From the NCBI GenBank assembly GCA_030783905.1, contig JAQAHH010000006.1, forward strand, positions 558,001-622,000: a stretch of DNA of 64,000 nucleotides. Reading direction: 5' to 3'. A program made the position numbers and the translations under genes. Within the stretch, counting starts at the first letter, position 1; the number at the start of each line of letters is the position of its first letter. Source of the stretch: Bisgaard Taxon 45. GTDB taxonomy: Bacteria > Pseudomonadota > Gammaproteobacteria > Enterobacterales > Pasteurellaceae. The notes under the pieces were generated by a model, which was not told the origin of the DNA, searched no databases, and saw nothing but the letters and a program-made list of their open reading frames with translations. Below are positions 1 to 9,741 of the stretch, in pieces.

Positions 1-813
1 TATCCACAAGGAAAAATCAGTCCGCTACAAGAAAAGTTATTCTGTACACTCGGTGGCAATATTCGTACGATTGCAATTAAAGGCGATTTTGATGCTTGCC
101 AAGCATTAGTGAAACAAGCGTTTGATGATGCAGAATTACGCCAAGCTATCGGTTTAAATTCAGCTAACTCAATTAATATTAGCCGTTTATTAGCGCAGGT
201 TTGTTATTACTTTGAGGCGGTTGCACAGTTACCAAAAGTGGCACGTGACAATCTTGTGGTATCGGTACCCAGTGGTAACTTTGGTAACCTGACCGCAGGC
301 TTAATTGCGAAATCCTTGGGCTTGCCGATTAAACGTTTTGTCGCATCAACGAATGTCAATGATACAGTACCGCGTTATTTGCGTAGTGGAAATTGGCAGC
401 CGAATGACACGGTGGCGACGTTATCCAATGCGATGGATGTCAGTCGTCCAAATAACTGGCCACGTGTTGAAGAGTTATTTAAGCGCAATGGTTGGGCATT
501 ATCAGATTTGCATTCAGATGCCGTCAATGACGATGAAACAGCGCAAACTTTAACCGAAATGTATGCCAAAGGTTACTTGTGTGAACCACACGGTGCAGTA
601 GCTTATCGTGTGTTAAAGCAAGATTTACAACCTGGTGAAACGGGTTTATTTCTTTGTACCGCACATCCAGCGAAATTTAAAGAAAGTGTTGAACGTATTT
701 TAGCACTTGAATTACCGTTACCAACGGCATTAGCCAAACATGCGGTGTTACCATTACTTTCTGATGTAATGGAAAATGATTTTGCTAAGTTACGTGCCTA
801 TTTATTGGCTTAA
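1..813 (+). CDS. thrC: Threonine synthase, C-terminal part (5' end outside window)
   Basis: PLP enzyme that converts O-phosphohomoserine to threonine, the last step of threonine synthesis, in the cytoplasm. The frame is open from base 1 to the TAA at 811-813, giving 270 residues; the start and the PLP-binding lysine lie upstream of the window. The visible part matches E. coli ThrC closely, including SGNFG at residues 91-95 of the fragment and the closing stretch with TAHPAKFKESVE. thrC normally ends the thrABC operon, so thrA and thrB are probably just to the left. A modest hairpin follows the stop codon. Identification is secure; only the boundary is incomplete. Confidence 0.96.
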   Translation, partial: YPQGKISPLQEKLFCTLGGNIRTIAIKGDFDACQALVKQAFDDAELRQAIGLNSANSINISRLLAQVCYYFEAVAQLPKVARDNLVVSVPSGNFGNLTAGLIAKSLGLPIKRFVASTNVNDTVPRYLRSGNWQPNDTVATLSNAMDVSRPNNWPRVEELFKRNGWALSDLHSDAVNDDETAQTLTEMYAKGYLCEPHGAVAYRVLKQDLQPGETGLFLCTAHPAKFKESVERILALELPLPTALAKHAVLPLLSDVMENDFAKLRAYLLA

Positions 814-821
814 ATCCTATC

Positions 822-844
822 GCCCTCTCTAGCTTAGGGAGGGC
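822..844 (+). terminator. Weak hairpin after thrC
   Basis: GCCCTC at 822-827 pairs with GAGGGC at 839-844, nine bases after the thrC stop. No T-run follows, so it is at best a weak or factor-assisted terminator, or a 3'-end stabiliser. Confidence 0.35.
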
Positions 845-925
845 TGAACACCTTCAATATCCAATGATTTATCCTTTAATTTATTCTAGTGCAAGTTCGC
901 TATGCCGAACAAGGAAACACTTGCC

Positions 926-1672
926 ATGACAAGGACGCTTATTGCTTATGGCAATATCAATGCCCCCTATCCTCTCGACACAATTCCACGCGAATTACTG
1001 ATTGAGAAATTACAACAACCACAATCAACCAATCAACGCGTACAAAAACGTCATCGTTGCCGTTGGGTGGCACATTTTTTATTGTGGCAACTGCTTAAAA
1101 TTTCACAAAAACCGACCGCACTATTAAAGCACATTGATTATACAGAAAGCGGTCGCCCTCAGTTACCTGTGCGTGATGTTGATTTTAATATTAGCCACTC
1201 AGGCGATTGGGTTGCCGTTATTTTACGTGTGAATGCACAAGGCGACAGTGTCGTTGGCATTGATATAGAATCACCACAGAAAACACGCAATTATCCTGCG
1301 TTATTGGCTTATTTTGCCTCGCCTTCTGAGCAGGATTGGTTTGCCAAACAGCAAGATAAGAAAGGCAGTTTTTATTTATCTTGGTGCTTACGAGAGGCCG
1401 TATTGAAATCACAAGGGGTGGGGATTGTTAAGCTGTCTGCTGTCCAGCATGATCCCCTATTACGTCAAATTCAATCGCCACATTGTCCCGCGGGTCAATT
1501 AGTTTTTAGTCACGGATTGCCGTTTTATTTGGCTTATTTTATTAATCAAACGCAGCACTTAAATGTGCAGTACTTCGTTTGGCAAGGGCAAACACTATGT
1601 GAAACGACCTTACAAGATGTCACTTACTATAAGGTGAATGAAAACATAGAAATGACCAATTTCATCTCATGA
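926..1672 (+). CDS. 4'-phosphopantetheinyl transferase, Sfp/Gsp type
   Basis: Transfers the phosphopantetheine arm of CoA to a serine of a carrier protein. Two family motifs are visible: GIDIE at residues 111-115 (Mg-binding Asp and Glu) and WCLREAVLK at 153-161, which corresponds to the W-x-x-KEA-x-x-K helix with Arg in place of the first Lys. The predicted length is 248 residues, usual for the Sfp type. A longer reading begins at 902 but has no ribosome site; AAGGA at 911-915 sits ten bases before the ATG at 926, so I chose 926. No carrier protein or NRPS/PKS gene is nearby, so the partner may simply be the fatty-acid acyl carrier protein. It stands alone between thrC and hflK. Confidence 0.85.
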   Translation: MTRTLIAYGNINAPYPLDTIPRELLIEKLQQPQSTNQRVQKRHRCRWVAHFLLWQLLKISQKPTALLKHIDYTESGRPQLPVRDVDFNISHSGDWVAVILRVNAQGDSVVGIDIESPQKTRNYPALLAYFASPSEQDWFAKQQDKKGSFYLSWCLREAVLKSQGVGIVKLSAVQHDPLLRQIQSPHCPAGQLVFSHGLPFYLAYFINQTQHLNVQYFVWQGQTLCETTLQDVTYYKVNENIEMTNFIS

Positions 1673-1848
1673 AAGTCAGGTCGTGGATGGTCAAAACACG
1701 GTGGTTACCAGTTTTTCTGAGCGGGACTTTAAATCATAAAAAATATCCCCATCTAGTAACCAGTTTCGTTAGACTTAAACCAATATTTTGTTTAGACTGT
1801 TGAAATTTGTTTAAACAAGTAACAATTTTTTGACAAATGGAGAACGTA

Positions 1849-3093
1849 ATGTCATTGAACGGTTCAGATCAAGATCCTTGGGGCAAACCCGGACAGAAAA
1901 AGCCTGAGAGCCATCGCCGTGATAATGGTGGTGAGCAGCCGAATTGGAACGATAGCCAATCCGGGCGCAAACAAAATAATCAAGAGCAATCACCGCCTGA
2001 TATTGAAGCGATTTTTAATAATTTGCTGAAAAAATTAGGGGGAAGTGGGAATGGCGGTAAACGCAATAACTCATCATCTGATGGGGCATTTAACCTAGGT
2101 AAATTATTGCCTGTTGCGGCAGTGATTGGGGCGATTGTTTGGGGTGTCACTGGTTTTTATACTATCAAAGAAGCGGAACGTGGAGTCGTGATGCGTTTCG
2201 GTGAATTGCATTCTATTGTTCAACCAGGTTTAAACTGGAAACCGACGTTTATCGATCGTGTGATTCCCGTCAACGTTGAGCAAGTGAAAGAGTTAAGAAC
2301 ACAAGGCGCTATGTTGACGCAAGATGAAAACATGGTGAAAGTCGAAATGACCGTGCAATACCGCGTTCATGATCCTGCTAAGTATCTGTTTAGCGTGACC
2401 AACGCAGATGATAGCTTAAATCAAGCCACAGACAGTGCATTACGTTATGTGATTGGTCATATGTCAATGGATGATATTTTAACCACAGGGCGTTCCGTGG
2501 TGCGTGAAAATACATGGAAAACCTTAAACACGATTATTGAGCCTTACAATATGGGGTTAGAAGTCGTGGATGTGAACTTCCAATCTGCGCGCCCACCAGA
2601 AGAAGTGAAAGATGCGTTCGATGATGCGATTAAAGCGCAAGAAGATGAACAACGTTATATTCGTGAAGCGGAAGCTTATGCGCGTGAACGTGAACCAATT
2701 GCACGCGGTGATGCACAACGTATTTTAGAAGAAGCCACGGCCTATAAAGATCGTGTCGTGTTAGACGCCAAAGGGGAAGTGGAACGGTTTGAACGTTTAC
2801 TCCCAGAGTTTAAAGCGGCACCCGAGTTATTACGTGAGCGTTTGTATATTCAAACTATGGAAAAAGTGATGGCGAATACACCAAAAGTGATGTTGGATGG
2901 CAATAATGGAAATAACTTAACCGTGTTACCATTAGAGCAAATTTTAAAGGGACAACAAACGAAAGGAAAAACGACGAATGTTGGCGCAGAAGAAACACGA
3001 CCAATGCTCCGCGTTGAGACGCCAAATATGCCTGCACAGACAGTCACACCGTCAACACGACAAGAGACTACTCGCCAAGGGAGATTTAACTAA
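1849..3093 (+). CDS. hflK: HflK, membrane-anchored SPFH protein controlling FtsH
   Basis: HflK and HflC form a large periplasm-facing complex around the FtsH protease and modulate its activity. The 414-residue protein has a Gly/Asn/Gln-rich cytoplasmic N-terminus (1-80), one membrane segment (about 85-104) and the SPFH domain beginning GFYTIKEAERGVV. An ATG at 1837 is in frame, but the ATG at 1849 has GGAGA at 1839-1843 ahead of it and gives an N-terminus like E. coli HflK (MSLNGSDQDPWG), so I chose 1849. Its stop overlaps the hflC start as TAATG, indicating coupled translation. The 176 bases upstream hold no gene; the only mark I see there is the small palindrome TTGTTTAAACAA at 1807-1818. 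Confidence 0.96.
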   Translation: MSLNGSDQDPWGKPGQKKPESHRRDNGGEQPNWNDSQSGRKQNNQEQSPPDIEAIFNNLLKKLGGSGNGGKRNNSSSDGAFNLGKLLPVAAVIGAIVWGVTGFYTIKEAERGVVMRFGELHSIVQPGLNWKPTFIDRVIPVNVEQVKELRTQGAMLTQDENMVKVEMTVQYRVHDPAKYLFSVTNADDSLNQATDSALRYVIGHMSMDDILTTGRSVVRENTWKTLNTIIEPYNMGLEVVDVNFQSARPPEEVKDAFDDAIKAQEDEQRYIREAEAYAREREPIARGDAQRILEEATAYKDRVVLDAKGEVERFERLLPEFKAAPELLRERLYIQTMEKVMANTPKVMLDGNNGNNLTVLPLEQILKGQQTKGKTTNVGAEETRPMLRVETPNMPAQTVTPSTRQETTRQGRFN

Positions 3094-3980
3094 TGCGTAA
3101 ATTTTTAACCCCTGTCATCATTGTGATTGCTATAATTTTATATTCTAGCATTGTGATTGTCTCAGAAGGAACCCGTGGCATTATGTTACGCTTTAGTAAA
3201 GTCCATCGTGATGCCGATAATAAAGTAGTGGTATATCACCCGGGATTACATTTCAAAATTCCATTTATTGACTCGATCAAAATTTTAGATGCGCGTATTC
3301 GTACCTTAGATGGTCAAGCGGATCGTTTCGTCACAGTAGAAAAGAAAGATTTACTGGTGGATTCTTATGTAAAATGGCGCATTAGTGATTTCGGTCGTTT
3401 TTATACCGCAACGGGTGGTGGCGATTATGCGCAAGCATCGAATTTATTACGTCGTAAAGTCAATGACCGTTTACGTTCTGAAATTGGTTCAAGAACCATT
3501 AAAGATATCGTTTCGGGAACCCGTGGTGAATTGATGGAAGGTGCGCGTAAAGCGTTAAATACGGGGGCGGATAGTACGGCGGAATTGGGGATTGAAGTGG
3601 TGGATGTGCGTGTCAAACAGATCAACCTACCTGATGAAGTGTCTTCGTCTATTTATCAGCGTATGCGTGCAGAACGTGATGCGGTCGCGCGTGAACATCG
3701 TTCACAAGGGCGTGAAAAAGCGGCCTTTATTCAAGCCGATGTAGATCGTAAAGTGACACTTATTCTGGCGAATGCCAATCGTGCTGCACAAGAATTGCGT
3801 GGTTCAGGTGATGCGACCGCCGCAAAAGTATTTTCTGATGCGTTTTCACAAGAGCCTCAGTTCTATAGTTTCTTGAGAAGTTTAAAAGCCTATGAAAGCA
3901 GTTTCGCGAATTCAGACAATATGATGATTCTAAAACCGGATAGCGATTTCTTCCGTTTCATGCAAGCACCGACGAAATAA
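3093..3980 (+). CDS. hflC: HflC, partner of HflK in the FtsH modulator complex
   Basis: SPFH/band-7 protein that pairs with HflK. Of its 295 residues, 5-22 form a single membrane segment, followed by the band-7 domain and a long charged helical stretch (about 190-250) of the kind that packs HflK/HflC into a ring. The start ATG shares a base with the hflK stop. The gene ends 10 bases before a strong hairpin terminator, so hflKC looks like a two-gene unit; hflX and hfq, which precede hflK in E. coli, are not here. Confidence 0.96.
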   Translation: MRKFLTPVIIVIAIILYSSIVIVSEGTRGIMLRFSKVHRDADNKVVVYHPGLHFKIPFIDSIKILDARIRTLDGQADRFVTVEKKDLLVDSYVKWRISDFGRFYTATGGGDYAQASNLLRRKVNDRLRSEIGSRTIKDIVSGTRGELMEGARKALNTGADSTAELGIEVVDVRVKQINLPDEVSSSIYQRMRAERDAVAREHRSQGREKAAFIQADVDRKVTLILANANRAAQELRGSGDATAAKVFSDAFSQEPQFYSFLRSLKAYESSFANSDNMMILKPDSDFFRFMQAPTK

Positions 3981-3990
3981 GCGAGCAAAG

Positions 3991-4022
3991 AAAAAGGCGT
4001 GGGTTGAAACTCACGCCTTTTT
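3991..4022. terminator. Bidirectional terminator between hflC and yjgA
   Basis: A 14-bp stem (3991-4004 with 4009-4022, one G-T pair) and a 4-base loop. There are A residues on the left arm and T residues on the right, so it can end both the rightward hflKC and the leftward yjgA transcripts. Confidence 0.85.
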
Positions 4023-4036
4023 TCATGTGGAGGAGA

Positions 4037-4579
4037 TTAGTCTTCAAGCATGAAGTCTTTTAAGTATTGGAAAATTTCACGGTAAGCTTTAGGCGGTTTA
4101 TTTTGTGCTTTTTCTTTTTGCGCTGCCCGAACTAGATTACGTAAATGTTGGCGATCCGCATCGGGATGTTGTTCAAGAAATTGCGTGATTGCCTCTGGGT
4201 TGTCAATCAACGTATCGCGTAACATTTCGAGCTTATGTAACATCGCTTGTTGCTGTTGATGTTTATTTTCCAGTTTTTCTAAGGCATCTTGGATGGGATC
4301 CACTTCAATATTGCGAAGCAATTTGCCGATATACTGTAATTGGCGACGTCTTGCCTCTTTTTGTAAACGTTGGGCTAATTCGATGGCTTCCCGTAACTTC
4401 TCTTCCAGTGGAATTTTGTCTAGTTTGGCTGTGGTGAGGTTAACCAGTTTTTCTCCGAGTTTTTTTAATGCTTCGGCATCGCGCTTAATTTCACTTTTAC
4501 TGACCCAAATGATTTCCTCTTCTTCTTGTTCCCAGTCAGTATTATCCCATTCAATTTTATTTTTGCCACGCTTTGCCAT
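4037..4579 (-). CDS. yjgA: YjgA/DarP, 50S ribosome-associated assembly protein
   Basis: Acidic and helical DUF615 protein, which in E. coli (DarP) binds late 50S ribosomal precursors and promotes their maturation. The 180-residue product begins [13 protein letters not shown] and is mostly charged helices with few hydrophobic residues, as expected for the family. The open frame runs further upstream to 4696, but AGGAAA lies just ahead of the ATG at 4577-4579 on the minus strand and the extension does not look like the family, so I start here. It is divergent from pmbA, the same pairing as in E. coli (yjgA-pmbA). Confidence 0.92.
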   Translation of the reverse strand: MAKRGKNKIEWDNTDWEQEEEEIIWVSKSEIKRDAEALKKLGEKLVNLTTAKLDKIPLEEKLREAIELAQRLQKEARRRQLQYIGKLLRNIEVDPIQDALEKLENKHQQQQAMLHKLEMLRDTLIDNPEAITQFLEQHPDADRQHLRNLVRAAQKEKAQNKPPKAYREIFQYLKDFMLED

Positions 4580-4673
4580 GATCTTTCCTTTCATCTTATA
4601 AAAACCAACGAACATTTTAGCATGAAAATCTAAAATAGGATAAAATGCCCCAAATTTGTTTGAAGGAATGACT

Positions 4674-6029
4674 ATGCAAAGTACAGAAAAATCCACCGCA
4701 CTGTTAAAGCAACAAGAGCAAACATTACGCGATGCGGTGAGTTATGCGGTCGATATGGCACAAAAAGCGGGGGCGACGGCCGAAGTGGCGGTAACCAAGG
4801 TGAGTGGACTGTCTGTTTCGACCCGTTTACAAGAAATTGAGAATGTTGAATTTACCAATGATGGTGCATTAGGTATTTCAGTCTATTTAGGTCACCAAAA
4901 AGGCAATGCCTCAACCTCAGATTTAAGTCCTGAAGCGATCAAACATACTGTGGAAGCGGCCATTGCTATTGCCAAATATACCTCTGCCGATGAGTGTGCG
5001 GGACTGGCTGATTATAATTTGATGGCATTTGAGGCACCAGATTTATCCCTTTATCATGCAGCAGAAATAGATGTTGAAGGTGCAACTGCACTGGCATTAG
5101 AAACGGAAAAAGCAGCGTTAAGTTATGATAAACGTATTGTGAACAGTGAAGGTGCTGCCTTTAATTCGCATACTGGGGTGCGTGTGTATGGTAATACACA
5201 CGGGATGTTACAAAGTTATTTATCAAGCCGCTATTCGTTATCTTGTTCCGTCATTGCCGGCATTGAGGATCAGCTAGAGCGTGATTATGAATATACGATT
5301 TCTCGTGATTTAAATCAGTTAGAAAGCGCAACTTGGGTTGGTGAGCATTGTGCGAAGAAAACGCTGTCTCGTTTACAGCCGAAAAAAATCGCAACACAGC
5401 AAGTGCCAGTAATTTTCTTAAATGATGTGGCGACAGGGCTAATCAGTCATTTGACGGCGGCAATTAGCGGTGGCAGTTTATATCGTAAATCAAGTTTTTT
5501 ACTCGATCATCTGGGTAAACAGGTACTACCAGATTGGTGTCAAATTAGTGAGCGTCCTCATCTCATTGGTCAGCTTGCCTCCTCGCCTTTTGATAGTGAA
5601 GGTGTGCGCACACAAGACCGTGAAATTATTGAAAAGGGGATGTTGCAAACTTATTTATTAACCAGTTATAGCGGGAAAAAATTAGGTATGCAAAGTACAG
5701 GACATGCAGGCGGTATTCACAATTGGTTAGTCAAACCGAGCCAAAGTGGTGGGCTGGCTGCCCTTTTACGTCAAATGGGAACAGGATTACTGGTGACCGA
5801 TTTAATGGGACAGGGCGTCAATCTTGTGACCGGTGATTACTCTCGTGGTGCAGCCGGTTTTTGGGTGGAAAACGGTGAAATTCAATATCCTGTAGCGGAG
5901 ATTACTATTGCCGGTCAATTGCAAACGATGCTACGCAATATTGTCGCAGTGGCGGATGATGTTGAACATCGTTCGAATATTCAAACGGGTTCCATTTTAT
6001 TAGAGAGTTTAAAAATCTCGGGAAATTAA
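4674..6029 (+). CDS. pmbA: PmbA/TldE, subunit of the TldD-TldE metalloprotease
   Basis: TldE partner of TldD; the pair trims unfolded peptides, matures microcin B17 and degrades the CcdA antitoxin in E. coli. The 451-residue protein follows E. coli PmbA throughout, for example FDSEGVRT and [19 protein letters not shown]. As usual for this subunit there is no HExxH zinc motif, which belongs to TldD (not in this window). AAGGA at 4663-4667 is six bases before the ATG at 4674; the upstream TTG and ATG in frame fit less well. It is transcribed away from yjgA and is followed by the candidate small RNA. Confidence 0.95.
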   Translation: MQSTEKSTALLKQQEQTLRDAVSYAVDMAQKAGATAEVAVTKVSGLSVSTRLQEIENVEFTNDGALGISVYLGHQKGNASTSDLSPEAIKHTVEAAIAIAKYTSADECAGLADYNLMAFEAPDLSLYHAAEIDVEGATALALETEKAALSYDKRIVNSEGAAFNSHTGVRVYGNTHGMLQSYLSSRYSLSCSVIAGIEDQLERDYEYTISRDLNQLESATWVGEHCAKKTLSRLQPKKIATQQVPVIFLNDVATGLISHLTAAISGGSLYRKSSFLLDHLGKQVLPDWCQISERPHLIGQLASSPFDSEGVRTQDREIIEKGMLQTYLLTSYSGKKLGMQSTGHAGGIHNWLVKPSQSGGLAALLRQMGTGLLVTDLMGQGVNLVTGDYSRGAAGFWVENGEIQYPVAEITIAGQLQTMLRNIVAVADDVEHRSNIQTGSILLESLKISGN

Positions 6030-6034
6030 TTTTT

Positions 6035-6053
6035 GCAAATGATAATAATTCCT
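6035..6053 (+). promoter_or_regulatory. Fur-box-like site
   Basis: The 19-mer GCAAATGATAATAATTCCT matches the classical Fur consensus at 13 of 19 positions, with an uninterrupted AATGATAAT core. It ends one base before the -35 hexamer of the next promoter, a position suited to repression. The Fur assignment is inference. Confidence 0.55.
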
Positions 6054-6054
6054 A

Positions 6055-6082
6055 TTGACAAGGGAAAATAATTTGCTAAGAT
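6055..6082 (+). promoter_or_regulatory. Strong sigma-70 promoter for the candidate sRNA
   Basis: TTGACA at 6055-6060, a 16-base spacer and TAAGAT at 6077-6082. The -35 is perfect and the -10 is close to consensus. Predicted transcription start is about 6089. Confidence 0.7.
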
Positions 6083-6088
6083 AGCTAC

Positions 6089-6221
6089 ATCTGTTAGAGA
6101 TAAAGGTGGGAATGATAGAGTAGATCGTTTTCAGTCTGAGTCATACTCCAAACAGGTAGAGTAGAAAGTAAATTCGTTAGGGTATTTATAGGCTGAAGGT
6201 TTAAACTTCAGCCTTTTTTTT
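6089..6221 (+). ncRNA. Candidate iron-responsive small RNA (about 133 nt)
   Basis: The stretch between pmbA and hpt has a consensus promoter, a Fur-like operator and an intrinsic terminator, and no credible open reading frame. That is the layout of a free-standing small RNA. The only start with a ribosome-site look-alike (ATG at 6112) hits a stop after three codons. A Fur-regulated RNA called HrrF is described in Haemophilus influenzae; this could be its counterpart, but I cannot compare sequences here. The alternative is a 5' leader of hpt with a built-in terminator, since hpt starts 42 bases further on. I favour a separate RNA because of the Fur-like site, which makes little sense for a purine salvage gene. 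Confidence 0.55.
6190..6221 (+). terminator. Intrinsic terminator of the candidate sRNA
   Basis: AGGCTGAAG at 6190-6198 pairs with CTTCAGCCT at 6206-6214; a run of eight T follows (6214-6221). A textbook rho-independent terminator 42 bases before hpt. Confidence 0.9.
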
Positions 6222-6263
6222 GTAGAATACGCTTTTATAACCCGATATAAAAGGTAAATTAGA

Positions 6264-6803
6264 ATGAAAAAACATCATGTTGGTATTTTAATCTCAGAAC
6301 AAGACGTACGCGCTCGTATTCAAACCCTTGGTCGTGAGATTACGCAATATTACCAACAAAATTCAGTTGAGAAAGTCATTGTGGTTGGGCTTTTACGTGG
6401 CTCCTTTATGTTTATGGCAGATTTAGTGCGTGAGTTACATTTGCCGGTCGAAATCGAATTTATGACCACTTCTAGCTATGGTTCCGGCATGACAACCAAT
6501 CACGATGTGAAAATCAGTAAAGATCTGGATGGTGACATTAAAGGTGAGCATGTGCTGATTGTGGAAGATATTATTGACACGGGTTATACCTTACAAAAAG
6601 TACGTGAAATTCTAAAATTGCGTGATCCTGCTTCTCTCAGTATTTGTACCTTATTAGATAAACCGTCACGCAGAGAAGTGGAGGTCCCTGTAGAGTGGGT
6701 CGGATTTAGTATCCCTGATGAATTTGTGGTGGGTTATGGCATTGATTATGCACAACGTTATCGTAATTTAGGGTATATTGGCCATGTGGTGTTAGAAGAA
6801 TAG
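6264..6803 (+). CDS. hpt: Hypoxanthine phosphoribosyltransferase
   Basis: Salvages hypoxanthine (and less well guanine) to IMP/GMP using PRPP. At 179 residues it is the usual length. The PRPP-binding loop is [11 protein letters not shown] (97-107), and the family's GLLRGSFMF and SYGSG segments precede it. The C-terminal part ([27 protein letters not shown]) matches E. coli Hpt rather than Gpt. It follows the sRNA terminator and is followed at 31 bases by gmhA, which has its own AAAGGAG ribosome site; the two may be cotranscribed. Confidence 0.95.
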   Translation: MKKHHVGILISEQDVRARIQTLGREITQYYQQNSVEKVIVVGLLRGSFMFMADLVRELHLPVEIEFMTTSSYGSGMTTNHDVKISKDLDGDIKGEHVLIVEDIIDTGYTLQKVREILKLRDPASLSICTLLDKPSRREVEVPVEWVGFSIPDEFVVGYGIDYAQRYRNLGYIGHVVLEE

Positions 6804-6816
6804 TCGATACACTTGA

Positions 6817-7419
<603 letters not shown>

Positions 7420-7438
7420 AATGCATTGATTCGCACAC

Positions 7439-7447
7439 AAGTGCGGT
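7439..7447 (+). repeat. DNA uptake signal sequence (USS)
   Basis: Exact AAGTGCGGT followed by TCAATTTTTT, the extended form of the Haemophilus/Pasteurella uptake signal, in the gap after gmhA. Confidence 0.9.
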
Positions 7448-7465
7448 CAATTTTTTCTTTTTTAT

Positions 7466-7500
7466 AAAGTCCTTGATCAGTGATGGTGAAGGACTTTTTT
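7466..7500 (+). terminator. Terminator after gmhA
   Basis: AAAGTCCTT (7466-7474) pairs with AAGGACTTT (7489-7497), with T residues to 7500. Confidence 0.85.
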
Positions 7501-7527
7501 CATGTGGCTATTTTTATTAAAATCCAT

Positions 7528-7543
7528 TTGCATAATTATGCAA
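7528..7543. promoter_or_regulatory. ARG box, predicted ArgR operator of artPIQM
   Basis: The perfect 16-base palindrome TTGCATAATTATGCAA fits the ArgR box pattern (TGNATAATTATNCA core) and lies 51 bases before artP, an arginine transporter gene. It predicts arginine-dependent repression. A second, weaker AT-rich box may follow at about 7547-7564, as ARG boxes usually come in pairs. Confidence 0.75.
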
Positions 7544-7593
7544 TAAATACTAATATTATTTCAGTTTTTGCAAAAAAAGAGATTTTTCTAGCC

Positions 7594-8325
7594 ATGGCAA
7601 TTCGTGTTAAAAATTTAAATTTTTTTTATGGTTCTTCCCAAGCGTTGTTTGACATCAATTTGACTGCCGAGGAAGGCGATACTGTTGTCTTATTAGGTCC
7701 CAGTGGCGCAGGGAAAAGTACCCTGATTCGTACCCTCAATTTACTTGAAGTCCCGACATCTGGTGAGTTGATTATCGCCAACAGCCAATTTGATTTATCT
7801 GAAACCAAAACTAATCCAAAACAAATTTGCCGTTTACGTCAAGATGTGGGTATGGTTTTTCAACAATATCATCTTTGGCCGCATTTAACGGTCATTGAGA
7901 ATTTAATTGAAGCACCTAAAAAAGTGTTGAAGTTAAGTGATGAACAAGCCCGAGCGGAGGCGTTAGAATTATTGACGCGGTTACGTCTAGCACAATTTGC
8001 CGATCGTTTTCCACTTCACTTATCCGGTGGTCAGCAACAACGTGTGGCTATCGCACGTGCTTTAATGATGAAACCGCAAGTGTTGTTATTTGATGAACCT
8101 ACCGCAGCGTTAGATCCAGAAATCACCGCGCAAGTGGTAGATATTATTAAAGAATTACAACAAACTGGCATTACTCAGGTGATTGTGACCCACGAAGTGG
8201 GGGTGGCGAAAAAGGTGGCTACCAAGGTGGTTTATATGGAACAAGGTCATATTATCGAAATGGGCGATGCGACTTGCTTTATCAACCCGAAAACAGAACA
8301 ATTTAAACAATATTTATCACACTAA
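7594..8325 (+). CDS. artP: Arginine ABC transporter, ATP-binding protein
   Basis: Cytoplasmic ATPase of the arginine importer. Walker A is GPSGAGKST at residues 35-43, the signature LSGGQ is at 143-147 and Walker B ends LLFDEP at about 164-169, followed by the H-loop TH. The 243-residue product aligns end to end with E. coli ArtP. The reading frame stays open upstream to 7480, but that extension crosses the operator, so I start at the ATG of [10 protein letters not shown]. It heads an artP-artI-artQ-artM operon with gaps of 15 bases or less. Confidence 0.95.
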   Translation: MAIRVKNLNFFYGSSQALFDINLTAEEGDTVVLLGPSGAGKSTLIRTLNLLEVPTSGELIIANSQFDLSETKTNPKQICRLRQDVGMVFQQYHLWPHLTVIENLIEAPKKVLKLSDEQARAEALELLTRLRLAQFADRFPLHLSGGQQQRVAIARALMMKPQVLLFDEPTAALDPEITAQVVDIIKELQQTGITQVIVTHEVGVAKKVATKVVYMEQGHIIEMGDATCFINPKTEQFKQYLSH

Positions 8326-8340
8326 AAATAAGGACACAAC

Positions 8341-9063
8341 ATGAAAAAATTATTATTAACCGCACTTTTAGCCAGCACCGCATTGGCAAGCACAGCAAAA
8401 GAGATTACCTTTGCGATGGAACCAAGTTATCCACCTTTCGAATTGACCAATGAAAAGGGGGAAATTATTGGTTTTGATGTGGATATCGCAAATGCCATTT
8501 GTAAAGAGATTCAAGCGACTTGTCACTTTAAAGGACAAGCCTTTGATAGTTTAATTACTGGTTTACGTTCTAAACATTTTGATGCGGCAATTTCCGCGAT
8601 TGATATTACCGAAGCGCGAGCGAAACAAGTGAGTTTTAGCGATCCTTACTACGATAGCTCTTCGAGCTTTATTTCAGTGAAAGGGAAAGTAGACGATTTA
8701 GCTCAAGCGAAAAAAGTAGGGGTACAAAATGGTACAACCTACCAACAATATATCGTCGCAGAAGCAAAACAATACCAACCTGTACCTTATGCAAGTTTAC
8801 AAAATGCGATTCTTGACCTCAAAAATGGTCGTATTGATGTGATTTTTGGTGATACCGCGGTATTAGTTGATATGTTACAAAAAGAGGAAAGCTTAGCGTT
8901 TGTAGGGGATAAGGTGACAAATAAGAAATACTTTGGTAATGGTTTTGGTATTGCGGTCAACAAAGCAAGTAAAGACTTACTCAATGATTTAAATAAAGGG
9001 TTAGCCACGATTAAAGCAAACGGTGAATACCAAAAAATTTATGATAAATGGATGACGAAATAA
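8341..9063 (+). CDS. artI: Arginine-binding periplasmic protein
   Basis: Solute-binding protein (family 3) that delivers arginine to ArtQM. The 240 residues open with a signal peptide of about 20 and the mature part starts near [15 protein letters not shown], the typical start of the fold, with GFDVDIA following. E. coli carries a second binding protein gene, artJ; none is seen here. An exact uptake signal on the minus strand (8359-8367) lies inside the signal-peptide codons, encoding the Thr-Ala-Leu of the hydrophobic core. Confidence 0.93.
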   Translation: MKKLLLTALLASTALASTAKEITFAMEPSYPPFELTNEKGEIIGFDVDIANAICKEIQATCHFKGQAFDSLITGLRSKHFDAAISAIDITEARAKQVSFSDPYYDSSSSFISVKGKVDDLAQAKKVGVQNGTTYQQYIVAEAKQYQPVPYASLQNAILDLKNGRIDVIFGDTAVLVDMLQKEESLAFVGDKVTNKKYFGNGFGIAVNKASKDLLNDLNKGLATIKANGEYQKIYDKWMTK

Positions 9064-9069
9064 TCGATT

Positions 9070-9741
9070 ATGTTTTTTGATTATCTTTCTTTAATGTACA
9101 CCGCAACCCTAATGACCTTAGGGTTAGCGGTTTGTTCGTTAATTGTTGGCTTAGTTTTATCTATTGTGTTTGTGGTTTTGGAAACCAGCAAATGGCAATG
9201 GATTCGTCAGCCAACATCGGTGTTTGTGACACTGCTACGAGGTTTACCGGAAATTTTAGTGGTTTTACTCATTTACTTTGGTTCAACCGAAGTGGTGGAA
9301 ATACTTACTGGTGAATTCATTCAATTTAGTGCGTTTAGCTGCGGAGTATTTGCGTTATCGATTATTTTTGCGGCTTATGCGTCACAGTCTTTACGTGGTG
9401 CGATTCAAGCTATTCCGTTGGGTCAGTGGGAATCGGGTGCTGCATTAGGTTTAACCCGTGGTTATACTTTTGTGCATATTATTATGCCACAAGTATGGCG
9501 CCATGCTTTGCCCGGTTTAAGTAATCAATGGTTAGTGTTATTAAAAGATACAGCATTGGTGTCCTTAATTGGTGTTGAAGATTTAATGCGTCAAGCGGAA
9601 TTAGTCAATACCGTCACCCACCAACCTTTTACTTGGTACGGCATTGCCGCCTTATTATATTTGGCAATCACCTTAATCAGCCAATTTATGATTCGCAAGT
9701 TAGAGTTACGTTTTACGCGTTTTGAAAGAGGTGTGGAATAA
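9070..9741 (+). CDS. artQ: Arginine ABC transporter permease ArtQ
   Basis: Inner-membrane permease of the HisMQ type, 223 residues with about five membrane segments. The cytoplasmic EAA loop is visible around [17 protein letters not shown]. It starts six bases after artI and overlaps artM by one base (TAATG). It pairs with ArtM to form the channel. Confidence 0.93.
   Translation: MFFDYLSLMYTATLMTLGLAVCSLIVGLVLSIVFVVLETSKWQWIRQPTSVFVTLLRGLPEILVVLLIYFGSTEVVEILTGEFIQFSAFSCGVFALSIIFAAYASQSLRGAIQAIPLGQWESGAALGLTRGYTFVHIIMPQVWRHALPGLSNQWLVLLKDTALVSLIGVEDLMRQAELVNTVTHQPFTWYGIAALLYLAITLISQFMIRKLELRFTRFERGVE

Noticed and set aside
6112-6123. Leader peptide in the candidate small RNA
   Set aside because: ATG ATA GAG TAG encodes only three residues and the AAGGTGG ahead is too close; most likely chance.
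6083-6263. Purine riboswitch for hpt
   Set aside because: The leader does not show the purine-aptamer conserved loops I would expect, and the Fur-like site upstream fits a small RNA better.
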